Source: DASXRU01 sp036506395 (lineage in GTDB: Bacteria > Acidobacteriota > Blastocatellia > Pyrinomonadales > Pyrinomonadaceae). Taken from it: a stretch of DNA of 64,000 nt. Location of the stretch: positions 1-64,000 of the forward strand of contig DASXRU010000073.1 of the NCBI GenBank assembly GCA_036506395.1, read 5' to 3'. The position numbers and the translations under genes were made by a program. Under the pieces are notes generated by a model that saw only the letters and a list, made by a program, of their open reading frames with translations, was not told where the DNA came from and did no database searches. This document shows positions 25,479-35,972 of this stretch, in pieces. How positions within the stretch are numbered: position 1 is the stretch's first letter; every line of letters begins with the position of its first letter.

Positions 25479-27209
25479 ATGACCCTGACACGACGTTCCC
25501 CTGGCTCGGCGCTGCTCGCGTTGAGCCTCCTGATCCTGACCATTCTCTCCGTTTCCACCACAGTAACAGCCAAAGGCAGACGCTCAGCCGCGAGGTCAAC
25601 CCGAGCCCGCGCCGAGCGAAAGCGGGACGTGCGCACAGCGCGTGTGGACAGGCGTCATGGAAAATTATCGCGGGCAGAAAAGAGACTGCTGGCGAAAGAG
25701 TCGCGCCGCGATAGACGGCGCGGTCATGTGTCGGTAAGAGAATCGCGCGCCGATCGCCGACGCGCCGCTCGCCAGGAAGCAGCTCTTCTAAGAAGTCTCG
25801 AACGAAAGCGCGGCCGGCCACTTTCAAAGCGTGAGCGCCGAGCCGAGATTGCTCGCCTTGCAGCTCAGCGTCGACGCGAGATTGAAGAAGCAAGACGCCG
25901 AGCTGAGGCTGCTCGCCTTGCAGCTATCGCGCGGCAGCGCGCGCTTGATGAAAGCCTGCGCAACGAAGCGGCAGCGAATATTACTAATGACAGCACCGCC
26001 GGTGAAGACTTGGAAGTCCGCAAGGCGGCGATCGAAGCTTTGGGACACCATGCCGGAACGGTGGTGGTGATGGATCCTTCCACTGGTCGGGTCTACACGG
26101 TCGTTAATCAGGAATGGGCTTTGCGGCGTGGCTTCAAGCCTTGCTCGACCATTAAGCTGGTGACGGGCGTTGCCGGCCTATGCGAAAGAATCATCCAGCC
26201 TACGAGCATGGTTAGCGACTCTCCGCGCTATCGCCTCGACCTGACGGATGCCCTGGCTTATTCCAACAATTCGTATTTCCAGTCAGTTGGCGGGCAAGTG
26301 GGCTTTGACAAGATTGTTTCCTATGCCCGGGAGATGGGTCTGGGTGAGCGGACGGGGATTAATTACGCAAACGAGTCTCCTGGCCGGGTGCCCTTATTTA
26401 AGACTGGCTATGCAGTGAACCACATGTGCTCGCACGGCGACGATTTTGAAGTGACGCCAATCCAGTTAGCTACTTTAGTTGCCGCCATGGCCAACGGTGG
26501 CAAACTGCTGGTGCCGCACGTGCCCCGCACGCCGCAGGAAGACGTGCGTTTTAAAACGACTATGCGTCGTCAGATAAATGTAAATGAGGACGCATGGCGC
26601 CGCATGGTTCCCGGGATGATTGGCGCCGTCAATTATGGCTCAGGGAAAAAGGCCTACCGTCCAGAACAGACCGTTGCCGGCAAAACCGGAACGTGCATTG
26701 GTCAGGGAAGCTGGTTGGGCCTGTTCACCTCTTATGCACCGGTGGCAAACCCGCGCCTGGCTGTGGTCGTCGTTGCCCGCGGATCGGATGGTCGGAACCA
26801 TCTGCCCGCCGCCGTGGCGGGTAGTATCTATCGCGCCCTCAGCCCGCGCTTCGGTACCCCCATCAACCTTCAAATAGCTACCGCACCTGATTCGGGCTCG
26901 CCCGATCGCAAGGCCGGTAAGAAAGCTAACGTGCTCAACGAAGAAGATGCCGAAGCCGCTGCCGCAGAAGCCGAGGAGACCACTGATACAACGGCAGAAG
27001 GCGGTGTCGCCGCACCGGCAGGGGCAGGAAGTACCGCACCCGCTGGCCCGGTCACCGAATCACCGCGCGGAAGTGTTAAGTCAACAATAATGACGTTTCC
27101 AAGCAAGAGGAGCGTTGGCGCCCCGGTGCCGGCAAAGTCCGTCACTGTTCCGGCACCGAAGCCGCAGGTCGATGACCGACCGCGACGTATTGCTCCTGCC
27201 CAGCCGTAA
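25479..27209 (+). CDS. Penicillin-binding transpeptidase with Arg-rich N-terminal region
   Basis: From ATG 25479, with AAGGAG upstream, the product is 576 residues. A signal anchor at ~9-30 is followed by ~140 residues that are almost all Arg, Ala, Glu and Lys (SRADRRRAARQE, ERRAEIARLAAQRRREIEEA), predicted helical. The transpeptidase domain has Ser223-x-x-Lys226 (STIK), Ser262-Asn-Asn and Lys402-Thr-Gly, the three catalytic motifs of class B PBPs. The usual N-terminal PBP dimerisation domain is absent. A Pro/Ala/Thr-rich tail ends the protein. It should cross-link peptidoglycan. A strong terminator follows. Confidence 0.88.
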   Translation: MTLTRRSPGSALLALSLLILTILSVSTTVTAKGRRSAARSTRARAERKRDVRTARVDRRHGKLSRAEKRLLAKESRRDRRRGHVSVRESRADRRRAARQEAALLRSLERKRGRPLSKRERRAEIARLAAQRRREIEEARRRAEAARLAAIARQRALDESLRNEAAANITNDSTAGEDLEVRKAAIEALGHHAGTVVVMDPSTGRVYTVVNQEWALRRGFKPCSTIKLVTGVAGLCERIIQPTSMVSDSPRYRLDLTDALAYSNNSYFQSVGGQVGFDKIVSYAREMGLGERTGINYANESPGRVPLFKTGYAVNHMCSHGDDFEVTPIQLATLVAAMANGGKLLVPHVPRTPQEDVRFKTTMRRQINVNEDAWRRMVPGMIGAVNYGSGKKAYRPEQTVAGKTGTCIGQGSWLGLFTSYAPVANPRLAVVVVARGSDGRNHLPAAVAGSIYRALSPRFGTPINLQIATAPDSGSPDRKAGKKANVLNEEDAEAAAAEAEETTDTTAEGGVAAPAGAGSTAPAGPVTESPRGSVKSTIMTFPSKRSVGAPVPAKSVTVPAPKPQVDDRPRRIAPAQP

Positions 27210-27234
27210 GGCTAAATTGCCCTGGCGCATCTAG

Positions 27235-27285
27235 CGAGCGCCGAACTCTCGTAGATACACTGCGATGGTTCGGCGCTCGTTTTTT
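27235..27285 (+). terminator. Rho-independent terminator after the PBP gene
   Basis: CGAGCGCCGAAC (27235-27246) pairs with GTTCGGCGCTCG (27268-27279) and is followed by six T. A perfect 12-bp stem makes this a strong terminator. Confidence 0.85.
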
Positions 27286-27601
27286 CGTGCTCTTCGACGC
27301 ATGGTCCGGAGGGGTTTAAAGCAGGACTTTCATTCCGGGACTTTTGCGTTTTTCAACCTTTTCTGGCTCGGACCTTCGAACACGGCCTGGCTACTTGACA
27401 CTCACGTGACTATTGCAGGATTATTGCCCGCGTTCATTCCGGGTTCGTGCTTGTTTGCGGTAGTTATTAGGCGGCCCAGGGATCGGCAACTGCCGTGCCT
27501 GAAGGCGCATCTTATGTTCGCGACGCTCTCCCGCGTTGTAACCCCGTCGGCCTGGACCAGACTTTAGAAGTAGATAAGTACTTGGAGGATCGATATAACC
27601 A
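27286..27601. other. Intergenic stretch without recognised features
   Basis: An open frame of 100 codons spans much of it but has no ribosome binding site and an unlikely composition. The promoter of the following gene must lie here. GGAGG at ~27583 is that gene's ribosome binding site. Confidence 0.4.
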
Positions 27602-28804
27602 ATGAAACAAACTATCAGATTGGTCATACTCGCAGCGATGTTGGCAGTTGGTTTGCCGGCGCTGACCAAAGCGCAAACAGGAAACGGGTCAGCGGGAGAA
27701 TGCACCGAAGAAAACAAAGCGAAATTCTACACGCAGTATTACGAGAATCGAAAAGACCATCAAGACGTAGCATATGACGCTGCGAAGAAATATCTCGCCG
27801 CTTGTCCGGATGCTCCCGCCGACGACGTTTATGCAAAGACCCTGAAGAAATTCGTTAAAGATTACGAAGCCGCTACACGCAAATCTCAATTCCTCGAGGC
27901 TTATGATAAGAAGAACTATGCAGAGGTGATGACGCTCGGGAAGCAAGTGCTGGCCGACGATCCTGGCTATGTTAGAGCCAACATTCTAATAGGCTACGTG
28001 GGCTATTTGGCGTCGCTTGGCGGCAACACTTCACTCAACGGCGAGTCAGCCAACTATGCAAAGCAAGCCATCTCGCTGCTTGAAGCAGGCAAGACGCCCG
28101 ATGATTGGAGACCATTTCTAAACAAAGACGATGCGCTGGCATGGCTGAATTATTCGCTGGGTTATACCAACTTGAAGACCGCACCAGCCGATGCCATTCC
28201 TTACTTTCTGAAAGCGGCGCGCATGGAGAGTTCGCTGAAGAAGAATCCGGCGACCTATTATTTCATCGCCGTAGCTTACGAAACGGGCCCTTATGCCAGG
28301 CTAACCGAGGAGTACAACGCTAAGTTCAAAGGGCAAACAGAATCGCCTGAGAGCAAACTGGCGCAGGCAAACATCAATCAGGTGGTCGATCGCGAGATTG
28401 ATGCTTACGCGCGCGCTGTGGCCCTCTCTACCGCTTCTGACGCAAAGACACAACAGAGCAAGAAAGAGTGGATGGATCGTCTGACCGAGCTTTACAAGTA
28501 TCGCAACAAGTCAGAAACGGGCCTGAATGAACTGGTCGCCGGCATCCTGTCAAAGCCATTACCTGACGTACCGATGCCGCTTACTACTTTACCGACTCCG
28601 CCGGCGACGGGAGCGACCGCGCCAGTGACTGCTCCGGCAGGAACGCCGAGCGGGACGGCCACAGCGACTCCGCCAGCGCCCACTAAACCAGGAGCGATCT
28701 CGACTACACCAGCTAAGACTACGACTGCTCCCAAGACGACTACGCCGAGTACGAGCCAGACGACAAAGCCTAAACCGAAGGCGAATCATCGTCGCCGTCC
28801 GTAG
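27602..28804 (+). CDS. Secreted helical-repeat protein with Pro/Thr-rich basic tail
   Basis: A signal peptide (LVILAAMLAVGLPALTKAQ) is followed by ~270 helical residues with TPR-like spacing: EAYDKKNYAEVMTLGKQVLA, LAWLNYSLGYTNLKTAPADA and YYFIAVAYETGPYARL. The last ~90 residues are a Pro/Thr/Ala linker (TPPATGATAPVTAPAG) and a very basic end (KPKPKANHRRRP). The tail could bind peptidoglycan or nucleic acid, as such tails often do. Similar proteins are common in Acidobacteria. The precise role is unknown. Confidence 0.65.
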   Translation: MKQTIRLVILAAMLAVGLPALTKAQTGNGSAGECTEENKAKFYTQYYENRKDHQDVAYDAAKKYLAACPDAPADDVYAKTLKKFVKDYEAATRKSQFLEAYDKKNYAEVMTLGKQVLADDPGYVRANILIGYVGYLASLGGNTSLNGESANYAKQAISLLEAGKTPDDWRPFLNKDDALAWLNYSLGYTNLKTAPADAIPYFLKAARMESSLKKNPATYYFIAVAYETGPYARLTEEYNAKFKGQTESPESKLAQANINQVVDREIDAYARAVALSTASDAKTQQSKKEWMDRLTELYKYRNKSETGLNELVAGILSKPLPDVPMPLTTLPTPPATGATAPVTAPAGTPSGTATATPPAPTKPGAISTTPAKTTTAPKTTTPSTSQTTKPKPKANHRRRP

Positions 28805-28831
28805 GCGTTCCACCGCAGATCCTGAAAGTGT

Positions 28832-28881
28832 AAAACGCCGGGGGACATCGTTCTGGTTTCGACGATGCCTTCGGCGTTTTG
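28832..28881 (+). terminator. Rho-independent terminator
   Basis: AAAACGCCG (28832-28840) pairs with CGGCGTTTT (28872-28880), with an inner ACATCGT/ACGATG pairing. It lies 28 bases after the helical-repeat gene. The ATG of the longer rnc frame falls inside its 3' arm, which argues for the downstream GTG as the rnc start. Confidence 0.65.
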
Positions 28882-28897
28882 CTACAATCAATCCGCC

Positions 28898-29647
28898 GTG
28901 AATCACTATTCTGCCGCGAACCTCGACTCACTCGAGGAAATCCTTGAATACAAGTTTGCTGATCGCAGTTTGCTCGAACGAGCAATTACTCATCGCTCCT
29001 GGGCACATGAACAAGTATCGCCTGCCTCCCAGGAAGAGGCGCGCCGCCTGCACAACGAGGCTTTCGAGTTTCTCGGCGACTCAGTGCTGGGTCTGATTGT
29101 GGCCAATCATCTCTACCTTTCGAATCCGGACGCGACAGAAGGCGAACTGTCGCGTATGAAACACCGTCTGGTTAGCGCTGCCACGCTGGCTAATGCGTCG
29201 AAGCGCATGAGTCTGGGAGAATTTGTGCGTTTTGGACGCGGCGAGGGGCGAAGCGGGGGCAGTCGCAAACGGGCTCTTCTCGCCGATGTTTTCGAAGCGA
29301 TTACGGGAGCGATTTTCCTTGAAGGTGGCCTCGCCGCGGCGACACGATTCGTCAAGTATTCGCTGGCCGAGGAACTGGCCCATTCGGATCCGGAGTCTGC
29401 TGCGGCTGCTGATCACAAGACGCTATTGCAGGAGAAACTACAAGCACTAAAGCATCCTGCCCCGCTGTACACGGTCGTCGAGACACTTGGGCCGCCACAC
29501 CGGCGAATTTTTCATGTCGAGGTCAGATGGAATGACGGGCAGGTGTTGGGTGAGGGGCGCACTATTAAAGCTGCTGAGGCAGTTGCCGCTCGGCTAGCTC
29601 TGGAAAAAATGGAACGCGACTCGGAAAATGCAGTCACCAGCGAGTGA
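28898..29647 (+). CDS. rnc: Ribonuclease III
   Basis: The catalytic RNase III domain contains NEAFEFLGDSVLGL, with the acidic residues of the active site, and DVFEAITGAIFLEGG with the second Asp/Glu pair. A double-stranded RNA-binding domain fills the C-terminal ~75 residues (DHKTLLQEKLQ to VAARLALEKM). It cuts double-stranded RNA in rRNA and mRNA processing. The start is uncertain. GTG 28898 is preferred because the upstream ATG (28865) lies within a terminator stem and adds 11 residues unlike the family. Confidence 0.92.
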   Translation: MNHYSAANLDSLEEILEYKFADRSLLERAITHRSWAHEQVSPASQEEARRLHNEAFEFLGDSVLGLIVANHLYLSNPDATEGELSRMKHRLVSAATLANASKRMSLGEFVRFGRGEGRSGGSRKRALLADVFEAITGAIFLEGGLAAATRFVKYSLAEELAHSDPESAAAADHKTLLQEKLQALKHPAPLYTVVETLGPPHRRIFHVEVRWNDGQVLGEGRTIKAAEAVAARLALEKMERDSENAVTSE

Positions 29648-29750
29648 TCGGCTGGTGCCCACGATCACCTGAACGGTCATAAGCGAGTAACTTGACCGTG
29701 GTCGTTACAGCATCTAGGATGTTTACGTGAAGCGCGAGAGGGACGAATTG

Positions 29751-30689
29751 ATGAGCACGAGCACCACTGACGAAAGCACCCAAACAAAAATAAGCGCACC
29801 ACCATCGCTTCTAACTCAGCGTCACGTAGATCGAAACGGACGGGAGCGTCGGCTCAACGTCCCGGCCGAAACACGCGGGCCGCGGAAAACCTGGGTGCGC
29901 GAATACTTCGAGTCTGCGGTGGTCACAGTCATAATGGCGCTGTTCGGCATGACCTTCGTTGTCCAGGCAGTGAAGGTTCCTACCGGTTCAATGCAGAACA
30001 CCATCACAATCGGCGATCACCTTTTGGTTAACAAGTTCATCTTCGGTCCTGGCCGGCGGCTTCCCTTTTTACCGCAACGGGAAGTCCGGCGTGGCGACAT
30101 AATCGTCTTCAAATATCCTGGGAATCCAAATGACCCTGATGATGACCTGCGTCCTGATAACACGCCGTTTAAAACAAATTACGTTAAGCGCGTAATTGGA
30201 TTACCAGGTGATCGCATCGAGGTGCGAGGGACCAGCGTTTTTGTGAACGGACGGCTTCTTCCGGAGCGAGTGGTAACTGCGGAAGATCCAGGAGACGGTG
30301 CGCCGCAGGACGACCCGCGTCACAGTGCCCCGCTCAGGATTCTTGACACACCAGCCCCTGAAGGGGAAGGTCCGTACAACGCTTACTACAATCCCTCCAC
30401 ACGGCAGGCGGCGGCAGAGGGAGGTTCGGCGCGCATATATTCAGGCTTCCATTACGCAGTCAACGGTATTCCGGCGACCGTACCGCCAAACTCTTACTTT
30501 GTAATGGGCGACAATCGTGACAACAGCCAGGACAGTCGCCGGTGGGGATTCGTGCCACGTGATCTCGTCATCGGCAGGGCTATGTTCGTCTACTGGTCCT
30601 ACGATGAAAGCGCCCCCTCCAGTGGCAACTTCCTGATTGACTTCTTCACCAATACACGGTGGAGCCGTACCGGCACAATGGTCAAATAG
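29751..30689 (+). CDS. lepB: Signal peptidase I
   Basis: From ATG 29751 the product is 312 residues. A membrane helix at ~52-75 precedes the catalytic Ser80 in PTGSMQNTI. The general base Lys146 lies in YVKRVIGLPGDRIEV, and the box GDNRDNSQDSR is the E motif. It removes signal peptides of exported proteins at the periplasmic face. A GTG 24 bases upstream is an alternative start, but GAGAGG sits suitably ahead of the ATG. The ~45 residues before the helix and an insert of ~50 residues (~175-225) are longer than in E. coli. Placed 103 bases after rnc, an order seen in several bacteria. Confidence 0.93.
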   Translation: MSTSTTDESTQTKISAPPSLLTQRHVDRNGRERRLNVPAETRGPRKTWVREYFESAVVTVIMALFGMTFVVQAVKVPTGSMQNTITIGDHLLVNKFIFGPGRRLPFLPQREVRRGDIIVFKYPGNPNDPDDDLRPDNTPFKTNYVKRVIGLPGDRIEVRGTSVFVNGRLLPERVVTAEDPGDGAPQDDPRHSAPLRILDTPAPEGEGPYNAYYNPSTRQAAAEGGSARIYSGFHYAVNGIPATVPPNSYFVMGDNRDNSQDSRRWGFVPRDLVIGRAMFVYWSYDESAPSSGNFLIDFFTNTRWSRTGTMVK

Positions 30690-30874
30690 GCTGCGGCTTC
30701 CTCCAATCCGGCTAACTATTCTTCGCCCTCTTATTTCAACGAGGCCACCGCCCCGGTGCGACAAACTCGTAGTTGCTCTCCCGCTGTACTCAGACGTACC
30801 CAACTTGGCCTGCTGCTTGCTGTCATTCGATCCAGCTAATAATTCTGTTGTATAAGCGAACGGGAGAATGGATC

Positions 30875-31750
30875 ATGACGGGGATATGGAGCCTGGGCGG
30901 GCTTACCTTGAAAGAACTTGTCAGGCGTGTCTGGTCACAGATTAACGAACACGACGTATTTGGCCGCGCCGCACAACTCTCGTATTACTTTCTGCTGTCG
31001 CTTTTCCCATTATTGCTCTTCTTGATGACCTTGCTGGGGTATTTTGCCGAGGCAGGCTCGCAATTACGCAGCAAACTGCTTAGCTACCTAAGCACAGTGA
31101 TGCCCTGGTCTGCGCTTCAACTCGTCCAGACTACACTTGACGAAGTCAGCAAAGCACGCGGGGGCGGAAAACTTTCTTTTGGCATACTGGCGGCCCTCTG
31201 GGCGGCTTCCAACGGCATGGGCGCAATCAGCGAGACCCTGAATATTGCCTATGACGTCAAAGAGCGAAGGTCCTGGTGGAAAGTGCGGCTTGTATCAGTG
31301 GGATTAACCATTGCCCTCGCCGTATTAATTGTTTCAGCGCTCGTAATTGTGTTGTACGGGGGCAGGATTGCAGATTTGGTTGCCGCTGCCAGCGGGTTTA
31401 CCCAGGTGTTTACAATTACGTGGAAGGTCCTGCAATGGCCAATTGCTCTCGCGTTTCTGTTCGCGGCGTTCGGCTTGATTTACTACTTCGCTCCCGACCT
31501 GCGCAATCCAAAGTGGCGATGGATAACACCTGGCGCCGTAGTCGCCATAATTCTATGGTTGCTGGTGTCGCTGGCTCTGCGCGCCTATCTGCATTTCTTC
31601 AACTCATACAGCGCCACCTACGGCTCACTCGGTGCCCTGATCATTCTCATGCTATGGTTTTATCTAACAGGTGCGGCAATTCTGATTGGTGGCGAAATCA
31701 ACTCTGAGATTGAAAGCGCGGCTCGGGCTGCCGGTGAGCCAGTTTCATAG
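30875..31750 (+). CDS. YihY/BrkB-family inner-membrane protein
   Basis: With the start at ATG 30875 (GGGAGAATGG upstream) the protein has 291 residues and about six membrane helices. RAAQLSYYFLLSLFPLLLFL near the N-terminus and NSYSATYGSLGALIILMLWFYLTGAAILIGGEINSE near the C-terminus, here broken for length, are the hallmarks of the UPF0761/YihY family. The name refers to a former RNase BN assignment that was withdrawn; the transport substrate is unknown. The DUF2891 gene begins 9 bases after its stop. Confidence 0.9.
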   Translation: MTGIWSLGGLTLKELVRRVWSQINEHDVFGRAAQLSYYFLLSLFPLLLFLMTLLGYFAEAGSQLRSKLLSYLSTVMPWSALQLVQTTLDEVSKARGGGKLSFGILAALWAASNGMGAISETLNIAYDVKERRSWWKVRLVSVGLTIALAVLIVSALVIVLYGGRIADLVAAASGFTQVFTITWKVLQWPIALAFLFAAFGLIYYFAPDLRNPKWRWITPGAVVAIILWLLVSLALRAYLHFFNSYSATYGSLGALIILMLWFYLTGAAILIGGEINSEIESAARAAGEPVS

Positions 31751-31759
31751 GAGGGAGTC

Positions 31760-32944
31760 GTGTTCCAGTCCCGAATAATGTTTGCTCTGGTTCTAATTCT
31801 TGCGCTTTCTCCGGTTTCTCTGTGTCTCAAGCGTCCGGCAGCGGTAGTCCCTCCGCCGTCCGCTGTCGCCGACGCTTCAGAAGCACAGCCGCAGACCGCT
31901 CGGATAAGATCTAACCCTGACCAACTGTCGCTCACTGAAGCGCAGGCATCACACTTCGCACAGCTCGCCTTGAAGTGCATCCGGAGAGAATATCCGAACA
32001 AACCTGAGCACGTAATTAACGCTCAGAGTGACGTGTTAAGTCCCCGGATCTTGCACCCCGCTTTTTATGGCTGTTATGACTGGCATTCATCAGTTCACGG
32101 GCACTGGATGCTGGTGCGCTTGTTGCGGCTGTTTCCCAGCTTGCCCGAAGCGCAAGAGATTCGCGCCGGCCTGAACGCAAATCTCAGCGCCGAGAGCATT
32201 GCCGCGGAAGTGGCCTACCTCAAGCAGCCGAACCGGCAGTCGTTTGAACGGACGTATGGTTGGGCCTGGCTATTGAAGTTGGCTGAAGAGCTTCATTCGT
32301 GGAATGACACGGAGGGAAAAACGTGGTTCAGGAATTTGCAGCCGCTGGCGGACGCTCTCGTCAATCAGTACATCATTTTTATGCCCAAGCAGACGTATCC
32401 GATTCGCACGGGTGTCCATCCGAACACAGCGTTCGGTTTAGCCTTTGCGATGGATTACGCGCAAACGGTCGGCAATCAGAAACTGGAATCCTTGATCGCT
32501 GAGCGCAGCCGAACTTATTTTGGCAGGGATGCGAATTATCCGGCTTCCTGGGAGCCGGGTGGCGAAGACTTCTTTTCGCCGGCGCTGATGGAGGCGGATC
32601 TAATGCGGCGAGTGATGAATCCGGGCGCGTTTCGGCGCTGGTTCTATCGCTTTCTTCCTCAGCTTACCCGTAACCAGCCTGAAGCTTTACTGCAACCAGC
32701 AGTGGTAACCGATCGCACTGATCCGAAACTGGTCCATCTGGACGGTCTTAATCTTAGCCGCGCATGGTGCATGCGCAGCATCGCCGCGGCATTACCCCGA
32801 AATGATCCAGCGAGAAGAATTTTGGCTGAGTCGGCAAGATTGCATGCGCGAGACGCACTGGCTCATGTTGCCAGCGGGGATTATGCGGGCGAGCACTGGC
32901 TGGCATCCTTTGCAGTGTATATGCTCTCTACGCCCGCGCCGTAG
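31760..32944 (+). CDS. DUF2891 family secreted protein
   Basis: The 394-residue protein has a signal peptide (FALVLILALSPVSLCL, possibly a lipobox) and a long alpha/alpha-toroid-like domain. The block HPAFYGCYDWHSSVHGHWML and later GVHPNTAFGLAFAMDYA are typical of DUF2891. The fold resembles glycoside-active enzymes, but no activity is established. Its TAG stop is also the first bases of a palindromic repeat. It is probably co-transcribed with the YihY-like gene. Confidence 0.85.
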   Translation: MFQSRIMFALVLILALSPVSLCLKRPAAVVPPPSAVADASEAQPQTARIRSNPDQLSLTEAQASHFAQLALKCIRREYPNKPEHVINAQSDVLSPRILHPAFYGCYDWHSSVHGHWMLVRLLRLFPSLPEAQEIRAGLNANLSAESIAAEVAYLKQPNRQSFERTYGWAWLLKLAEELHSWNDTEGKTWFRNLQPLADALVNQYIIFMPKQTYPIRTGVHPNTAFGLAFAMDYAQTVGNQKLESLIAERSRTYFGRDANYPASWEPGGEDFFSPALMEADLMRRVMNPGAFRRWFYRFLPQLTRNQPEALLQPAVVTDRTDPKLVHLDGLNLSRAWCMRSIAAALPRNDPARRILAESARLHARDALAHVASGDYAGEHWLASFAVYMLSTPAP

Positions 32945-33034
32945 GACAGACATTCCTGTCTGTCTGAACTATAAAAAGCAAAGGACAGGCTGGAAAGCCT
33001 GTCCTACGTAGACAGACATTCCTGTCTGTCCTTT
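32944..33034. repeat. Palindromic (REP-like) repeat cluster
   Basis: Two copies of the palindrome ACAGACATTCCTGTCTGT flank a third hairpin GGACAGGC...GCCTGTCC. The cluster begins at the G of the TAG stop codon. A matching cluster with the same palindrome begins at the stop codon of the sigma factor at 48042-48044. Confidence 0.75.
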
Positions 33035-33067
33035 TATCTTTTGGCGGCACTTATGCTCAGCACCGAA

Positions 33068-33289
33068 CTATTTGTAGCGATAAGTAATACGGCCTCGACT
33101 CAAATCGTATGGCGACATTTCGACGCTGACGCGATCCCCCACCAGAATCCGTATGCGATTCTTGCGCATTTTCCCGGAGATTGCCGCCAGTACGACGTGC
33201 TCCGTATTATCCAACTGGACTTTGAAAAATGCGTTGGGTTGCTTATCGATTATCGTGCCCTCTGCGGGAATCAAATCGTCTCTTGCCAA
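33068..33289 (-). CDS. infA: Translation initiation factor IF-1
   Basis: This is a full-length 73-residue IF-1 with the OB-fold pattern GTIIDKQPNAFFKVQLDN, GKMRKNRIRILVGDRVSVEM and SRGRITYRYK. It binds the 30S A site during initiation. It stands apart from ribosomal protein genes and instead follows a DEAD-box helicase on the same strand, 95 bases downstream. Confidence 0.95.
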   Translation of the reverse strand: MARDDLIPAEGTIIDKQPNAFFKVQLDNTEHVVLAAISGKMRKNRIRILVGDRVSVEMSPYDLSRGRITYRYK

Positions 33290-33384
33290 TTAGTTTCTCC
33301 TTGTTAGTCTGGTTTCAGGCCTCAGGTTGCAGTTCACGTTACCGCGACCTGAACCTGAAGCTTTAAACTCGAACCTGAAACTCG

Positions 33385-34638
<1,254 letters not shown>

Positions 34639-34693
34639 AAACTCCTTAATTGCGCGACAGTCGTTGCTTCGATGGTCGCATTGTTTTTTGAGA

Positions 34694-34770
34694 CTCTTTG
34701 CCCTCTGTGCCTCTGTGGTAATTGCCTTTGTTGAAGGATCACCACAGAGGACACTCGAGGACTCAAAGAG
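34694..34770. repeat. Long imperfect inverted repeat
   Basis: CTCTTTG (34694-34700) and CCTCTGTGGT (34710-34719) pair with ACCACAGAGG (34741-34750) and CAAAGAG (34764-34770). This intergenic hairpin sits between the RRM gene and the helicase. It could act as a terminator or RNA-protecting structure, and its sequence type recurs in many environmental genomes. Confidence 0.6.
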
Positions 34771-34776
34771 AGATGC

Positions 34777-35163
34777 TTACCACCTGGGTTCGCGATTGCC
34801 GCTGTAGCCGCCGCCACCGCCGCCGCTGCGATTACCACCGTAACCGCCGCCGCCACCGCGACCGCCACCACCGCCACCAAAACCACCCCGACCGCCGCCA
34901 CCACCAGCGCGATTTTCGCGCGGCTTGGCTTCGTTAACGGTCAGACTGCGTCCATTGACCTCTTTGCCATTGAACTGTTCGATAGCCTTTGCAGCCTCTT
35001 CCTGGCTGGACATTTCGACGAAGCCGAAGCCACGTGAACGCCCAGTGTCGCGGTCTTCCACGACGCTCGCCGATTCGACCGTGCCGGCGGCTGCAAAAAG
35101 TTCTTGCAGATCCTGGCTGGAGGTCGTAAACGCGAGATTTCCTACGTAAAGTTTGTTTGTCAT
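34777..35163 (-). CDS. Glycine-rich RRM RNA-binding protein
   Basis: An N-terminal RRM has RNP2 (KLYVGNLAF) and RNP1 (SRGFGFVEM). A Gly/Arg/Tyr tail of ~45 residues (GGGGRGGFGGGGG, YGGNRSGG) follows. Such proteins resemble plant and cyanobacterial cold-shock RNA-binding proteins and act as RNA chaperones. The long 5' leader (35164-35510) and the downstream helicase and IF-1 genes support a role in RNA remodelling. Confidence 0.92.
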   Translation of the reverse strand: MTNKLYVGNLAFTTSSQDLQELFAAAGTVESASVVEDRDTGRSRGFGFVEMSSQEEAAKAIEQFNGKEVNGRSLTVNEAKPRENRAGGGGGRGGFGGGGGGRGGGGGYGGNRSGGGGGGYSGNREPRW

Positions 35164-35510
35164 ATACAGATGTACCTTTCCCCACGGGGGGACTGAAAAG
35201 AAGCTGCGAATCGGATTGGCTTCGGTCGAACGGTAGGAGCGAAGGGCCGGGTTTCGGATGCTCTAAGTGAGCGGCTTCTGAAGTTGAAAACTAGCCTGCT
35301 CTCGAACTATCCAAAACGCCAGCACTTACTTTTCTGCGCTGGGCGCATCACCGTCGATGCGCGAGAGAAGGATTAACCGCGGCTATGATGCACTATTAAC
35401 TCGCTTAGTTGCAAGGTGGAATGGACCAATAAGTGTCAAGTGATGAGTAACCAGTGCTAAAGAACGACTTAAGAGCGGCCTACGAAGGGCTACGAGGCCC
35501 TTGGCGGGCT
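35164..35510. other. Probable long leader of the RRM gene
   Basis: No gene is visible. Upstream of the RRM start on the minus strand is GGGGAAAGG as ribosome binding site. The length and structured, GC-rich blocks would suit a cold-shock-type leader RNA, but no specific thermosensor motif was identified. A convergent or overlapping promoter for the receiver gene lies elsewhere. Confidence 0.35.
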
Positions 35511-35972
35511 TCAGGCAACCTCAGGCGCAAGCGGCAATAAGAAGTCCAGCAAGTGCTCCAATTGTTCATAGTCGCCCAGTCTGGTGACATATTCATTGCG
35601 GCGAACACCCACTTCCATCATCGGATAAGGGTCAACCGTATCCTCATGAGTGACGATCACAACCGGCAAGACCCCCAACTGTGCTTGCTTGACGATCTGA
35701 CGCGCAGCCACCAATCCATACAACAGCGGCACATCCAGATCGACCATAACCAAATCCGGGTGTGCGTACCGGGCGCGCCTTACCGCATCCTGTCCGTTAT
35801 CGGTGTCAATCAGACGATAGCCGTTCAGTACCAGCACCTGCCTTAACTCTCGGCGCACTTCCTCCTGGTCCTCAATCAAGAGCACAAGGGGATTACCGGT
35901 ATTAGATAGTCGGCGCGCCGTTCGGTATTGAGTAAAGTCTTGCATAGTGGCGGTCTCTGGATTGGCAGACAT
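35511..35972 (-). CDS. Single-domain response regulator, atypical
   Basis: The 153-residue protein is one receiver domain with an N-terminal tail. Asp78 (MVDLD) is the likely phosphorylation site and Glu34-Asp35 the acidic pair. Thr108 is the switch Thr. The conserved Lys of the KP motif is replaced by Arg131 (YVTRLGD), so signalling may be altered. No output domain and no adjacent kinase are present; it may relay phosphate to the hybrid kinase at 52 kb or similar. Confidence 0.85.
   Translation of the reverse strand: MSANPETATMQDFTQYRTARRLSNTGNPLVLLIEDQEEVRRELRQVLVLNGYRLIDTDNGQDAVRRARYAHPDLVMVDLDVPLLYGLVAARQIVKQAQLGVLPVVIVTHEDTVDPYPMMEVGVRRNEYVTRLGDYEQLEHLLDFLLPLAPEVA

Noticed and set aside
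27265..27567. Plus-strand 100-codon ORF
   Set aside because: It begins inside the terminator hairpin of the PBP gene and lacks a ribosome binding site.
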